Below, in pieces: positions 5,110-5,999 of a DNA stretch of 5,999 nt. How positions within the stretch are numbered: the stretch's first letter is position 1; every line of letters starts with the position of its first letter. The notes beneath the pieces were generated by a model. It was not told the DNA's origin, did no database searches, and worked only from the letters and a program-made list of their open reading frames with translations. A program made the translations under genes and the position numbers. The DNA is from Mycobacterium sp. Lineage in GTDB: Bacteria; Actinomycetota; Actinomycetes; Mycobacteriales; Mycobacteriaceae. The stretch spans positions 1 to 5,999 of the forward strand of contig JAGQTR010000195.1 in assembly GCA_020438915.1 (NCBI GenBank), read 5' to 3'.

Positions 5110-5412
5110 TCACGCGACCTTGACGTCGACCTCGTGGATGCCCGCGCCGGACGGCGCGACGCTCGCGTCACCGTTGCCCGCCGGGGACAACGCGCGCAGC
5201 GTCCACGTGCCGGGCGCGGCGAAAAATCGGAAGTCGCCCGTCGCCGAGGCGACGACCTCGGCGGTGAACTCGTCAGAGCTGTCCAGCAGCCGCACGAACG
5301 CGCCGCCGACAGCCTGACCCGAGCCGTCGACGACGCGGCCGGTGATCACCGTCTCCTTCTCGAGGTCCACGCCCGCGGGCAACGTCAGTCCTTGCTTCGG
5401 TGCAGAGCACAT
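5110..5412 (-). CDS. sseC: SseC, DUF1416 family sulfur-metabolism protein
   Basis: A 100-residue protein of the actinobacterial DUF1416 family, called SseC in M. tuberculosis and regularly found directly after a cysA-type thiosulfate sulfurtransferase. Its biochemical role is not established; linkage to sulfur transfer comes from conserved gene order. The sequence has a short head MCSAPKQGLTLPAGVDLEKE with Cys at position 2. It continues as a beta-sandwich of the carboxypeptidase-regulatory/transthyretin-like kind (VITGRVVDGSGQAVGGAFV, residues 22-40; GDFRFFAAPGTWTLRALS further on) and ends HEVDVKVA. The start is the ATG at 5412, 2 nt after the sulfurtransferase stop, with GGGAAG 6 nt upstream inside the end of that gene. 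The frame is open further back to 5466, but that part reads over the sulfurtransferase gene and is unlike SseC. The pair is probably co-transcribed and tightly coupled. Nearly identical to mycobacterial SseC over its length. Confidence 0.95.
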   Translation of the reverse strand: MCSAPKQGLTLPAGVDLEKETVITGRVVDGSGQAVGGAFVRLLDSSDEFTAEVVASATGDFRFFAAPGTWTLRALSPAGNGDASVAPSGAGIHEVDVKVA

Positions 5413-5414
5413 AA

Positions 5415-5999
5415 TCAACTTCCCAACTCGATCGGGGCCCCCACCAGGGAGCCGTATTCGGTCCAACTGCCGTCGTAGTTCTTGACGTTGGTGTGTCCCA
5501 GCAGCTCCTGCAGCACGAACCAGGTGTGCGACGAGCGCTCACCGATGCGGCAGTAGGCGATGGTCTCCTTCGAGCCGTCCAGGCCGGCTTCGGCGTAGAG
5601 CTTGGCGAGCTCCTCGTCGGACTTGAACGTGCCGTCTTCGTTGGCGGCCTTGCTCCACGGCACGTTGATCGCACCGGGAATGTGGCCGGGCCGCTGACTC
5701 TGCTCCTGCGGCAGGTGTGCCGGGGCCAGGATCTTGCCGGAGAACTCGTCCGGGGAACGTACGTCGACCAGGTTTGTCGTGCCGATCGCGGCGATCACCT
5801 CGTCGCGGAATGCGCGGATGCTGTTGTCCGGCTCCTTCGCCGTGTAGCTCGTTCCGGGGCGGGAAACCGAGTCGGAAGACAGTGGGCGGGCGTCGAGCTC
5901 CCATTTCTTGCGTCCACCGTCGAGCAGCTTGACGTCCTCGTGGCCGTACAGCTTGAAGTACCAGTACGCATACGCGGCGAACCAGTTGTTGTTGCCGCC
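5415..5999 (-). CDS. cysA2: Thiosulfate sulfurtransferase (rhodanese), CysA2-like, N-terminus outside window
   Basis: A tandem-domain rhodanese that moves sulfane sulfur from thiosulfate (or another donor) to an acceptor such as cyanide or a protein thiol, in the cytoplasm. The visible 194 residues run from the end of the inactive N-terminal rhodanese domain (GGNNNWFAAYAYWYFKLYGH, LLDGGRKKWE) through the whole C-terminal catalytic domain. That domain carries NLVDVRSPDEF, GHIPGAINVPW and the active-site loop CRIGERSSH, with the persulfide Cys encoded at 5552-5550. It ends SLVGAPIELGS. The frame is open to the window edge, so GTG 5798 is internal; about 83 N-terminal residues are missing if the length is the usual 277. 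sseC follows after 2 nt. M. tuberculosis carries two near-identical copies (cysA2-sseC2 and cysA3-sseC1), and this position corresponds to the cysA2 locus. The annotated name does not mean the ABC-transporter CysA. Confidence 0.95.
   Translation of the reverse strand, partial: GGNNNWFAAYAYWYFKLYGHEDVKLLDGGRKKWELDARPLSSDSVSRPGTSYTAKEPDNSIRAFRDEVIAAIGTTNLVDVRSPDEFSGKILAPAHLPQEQSQRPGHIPGAINVPWSKAANEDGTFKSDEELAKLYAEAGLDGSKETIAYCRIGERSSHTWFVLQELLGHTNVKNYDGSWTEYGSLVGAPIELGS

Noticed and set aside
5105..5119. 5-bp hairpin GGTCG/CGACC over the sseC stop codon as a terminator
   Set aside because: Too short, inside the coding end, and without a T-run; such stems are frequent by chance in GC-rich DNA.
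4507..5478. Long plus-strand open frame of 323 codons opposite DUF732 and sseC
   Set aside because: It lies antisense to well-recognised genes, its translation is Arg-rich low-complexity typical of a GC-rich shadow frame, and it has no family resemblance.
5415..5798. Sulfurtransferase starting at GTG 5798
   Set aside because: The same frame continues to the window edge with clear rhodanese sequence, so this valine is internal.

Overview
The window is high-GC actinobacterial DNA and almost certainly comes from a non-tuberculous Mycobacterium/Mycolicibacterium. Its gene order matches the M. tuberculosis segment purM - Rv0810c - Rv0811c (YgfZ/GcvT-like) - Rv0812 (PabC) - Rv0813c (nitrobindin-like) - sseC2 - cysA2, and several proteins look nearly identical to those orthologues (recognised from memory, no search run). 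No mobile element, CRISPR array, tRNA or rRNA was seen.

Layout. The 3' part of purM (1-893, +) converges on a small DUF3073 protein (917-1102, -). Next is ygfZ (1236-2321, -), which diverges from pabC (2373-3254, +) across only 51 bp. A 248-bp intergenic stretch (3255-3502) follows that is not empty: it holds a candidate promoter, an unusually complete Shine-Dalgarno sequence, a 12-codon micro-ORF, a hairpin at its stop codon and a 13-bp inverted repeat. The rest is on the minus strand. Read in transcription order (right to left) it is cysA2-like sulfurtransferase (5' part outside the window), sseC, a secreted DUF732 protein, a 32-aa membrane protein, a nitrobindin-like FABP-fold protein and a small Thr-rich lipoprotein.

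How the genes relate. PurM makes the purine precursor AIR. PabC makes p-aminobenzoate for folate, and its M. tuberculosis orthologue is also reported to make D-amino acids for peptidoglycan. YgfZ is a folate-binding Fe-S maintenance protein, so the divergent ygfZ/pabC pair joins folate synthesis to a folate-dependent repair factor. CysA and SseC form a tight sulfurtransferase unit (2-nt gap). The 32-aa membrane protein, nitrobindin and lipoprotein genes overlap by 4 and 1 nt, so they are probably one translationally coupled operon.

Regulation. Three starts (ygfZ, pabC, the 32-aa protein) have a TANNNT -10-like element 6-8 nt upstream of the start codon, the geometry expected for leaderless mRNAs, which are common in mycobacteria. 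The DUF732 gene instead has a strong AGGAGG site with a perfect 8-bp hairpin just upstream. The most interesting region is 3275-3484, which reads as a self-contained small transcription unit of unknown function.
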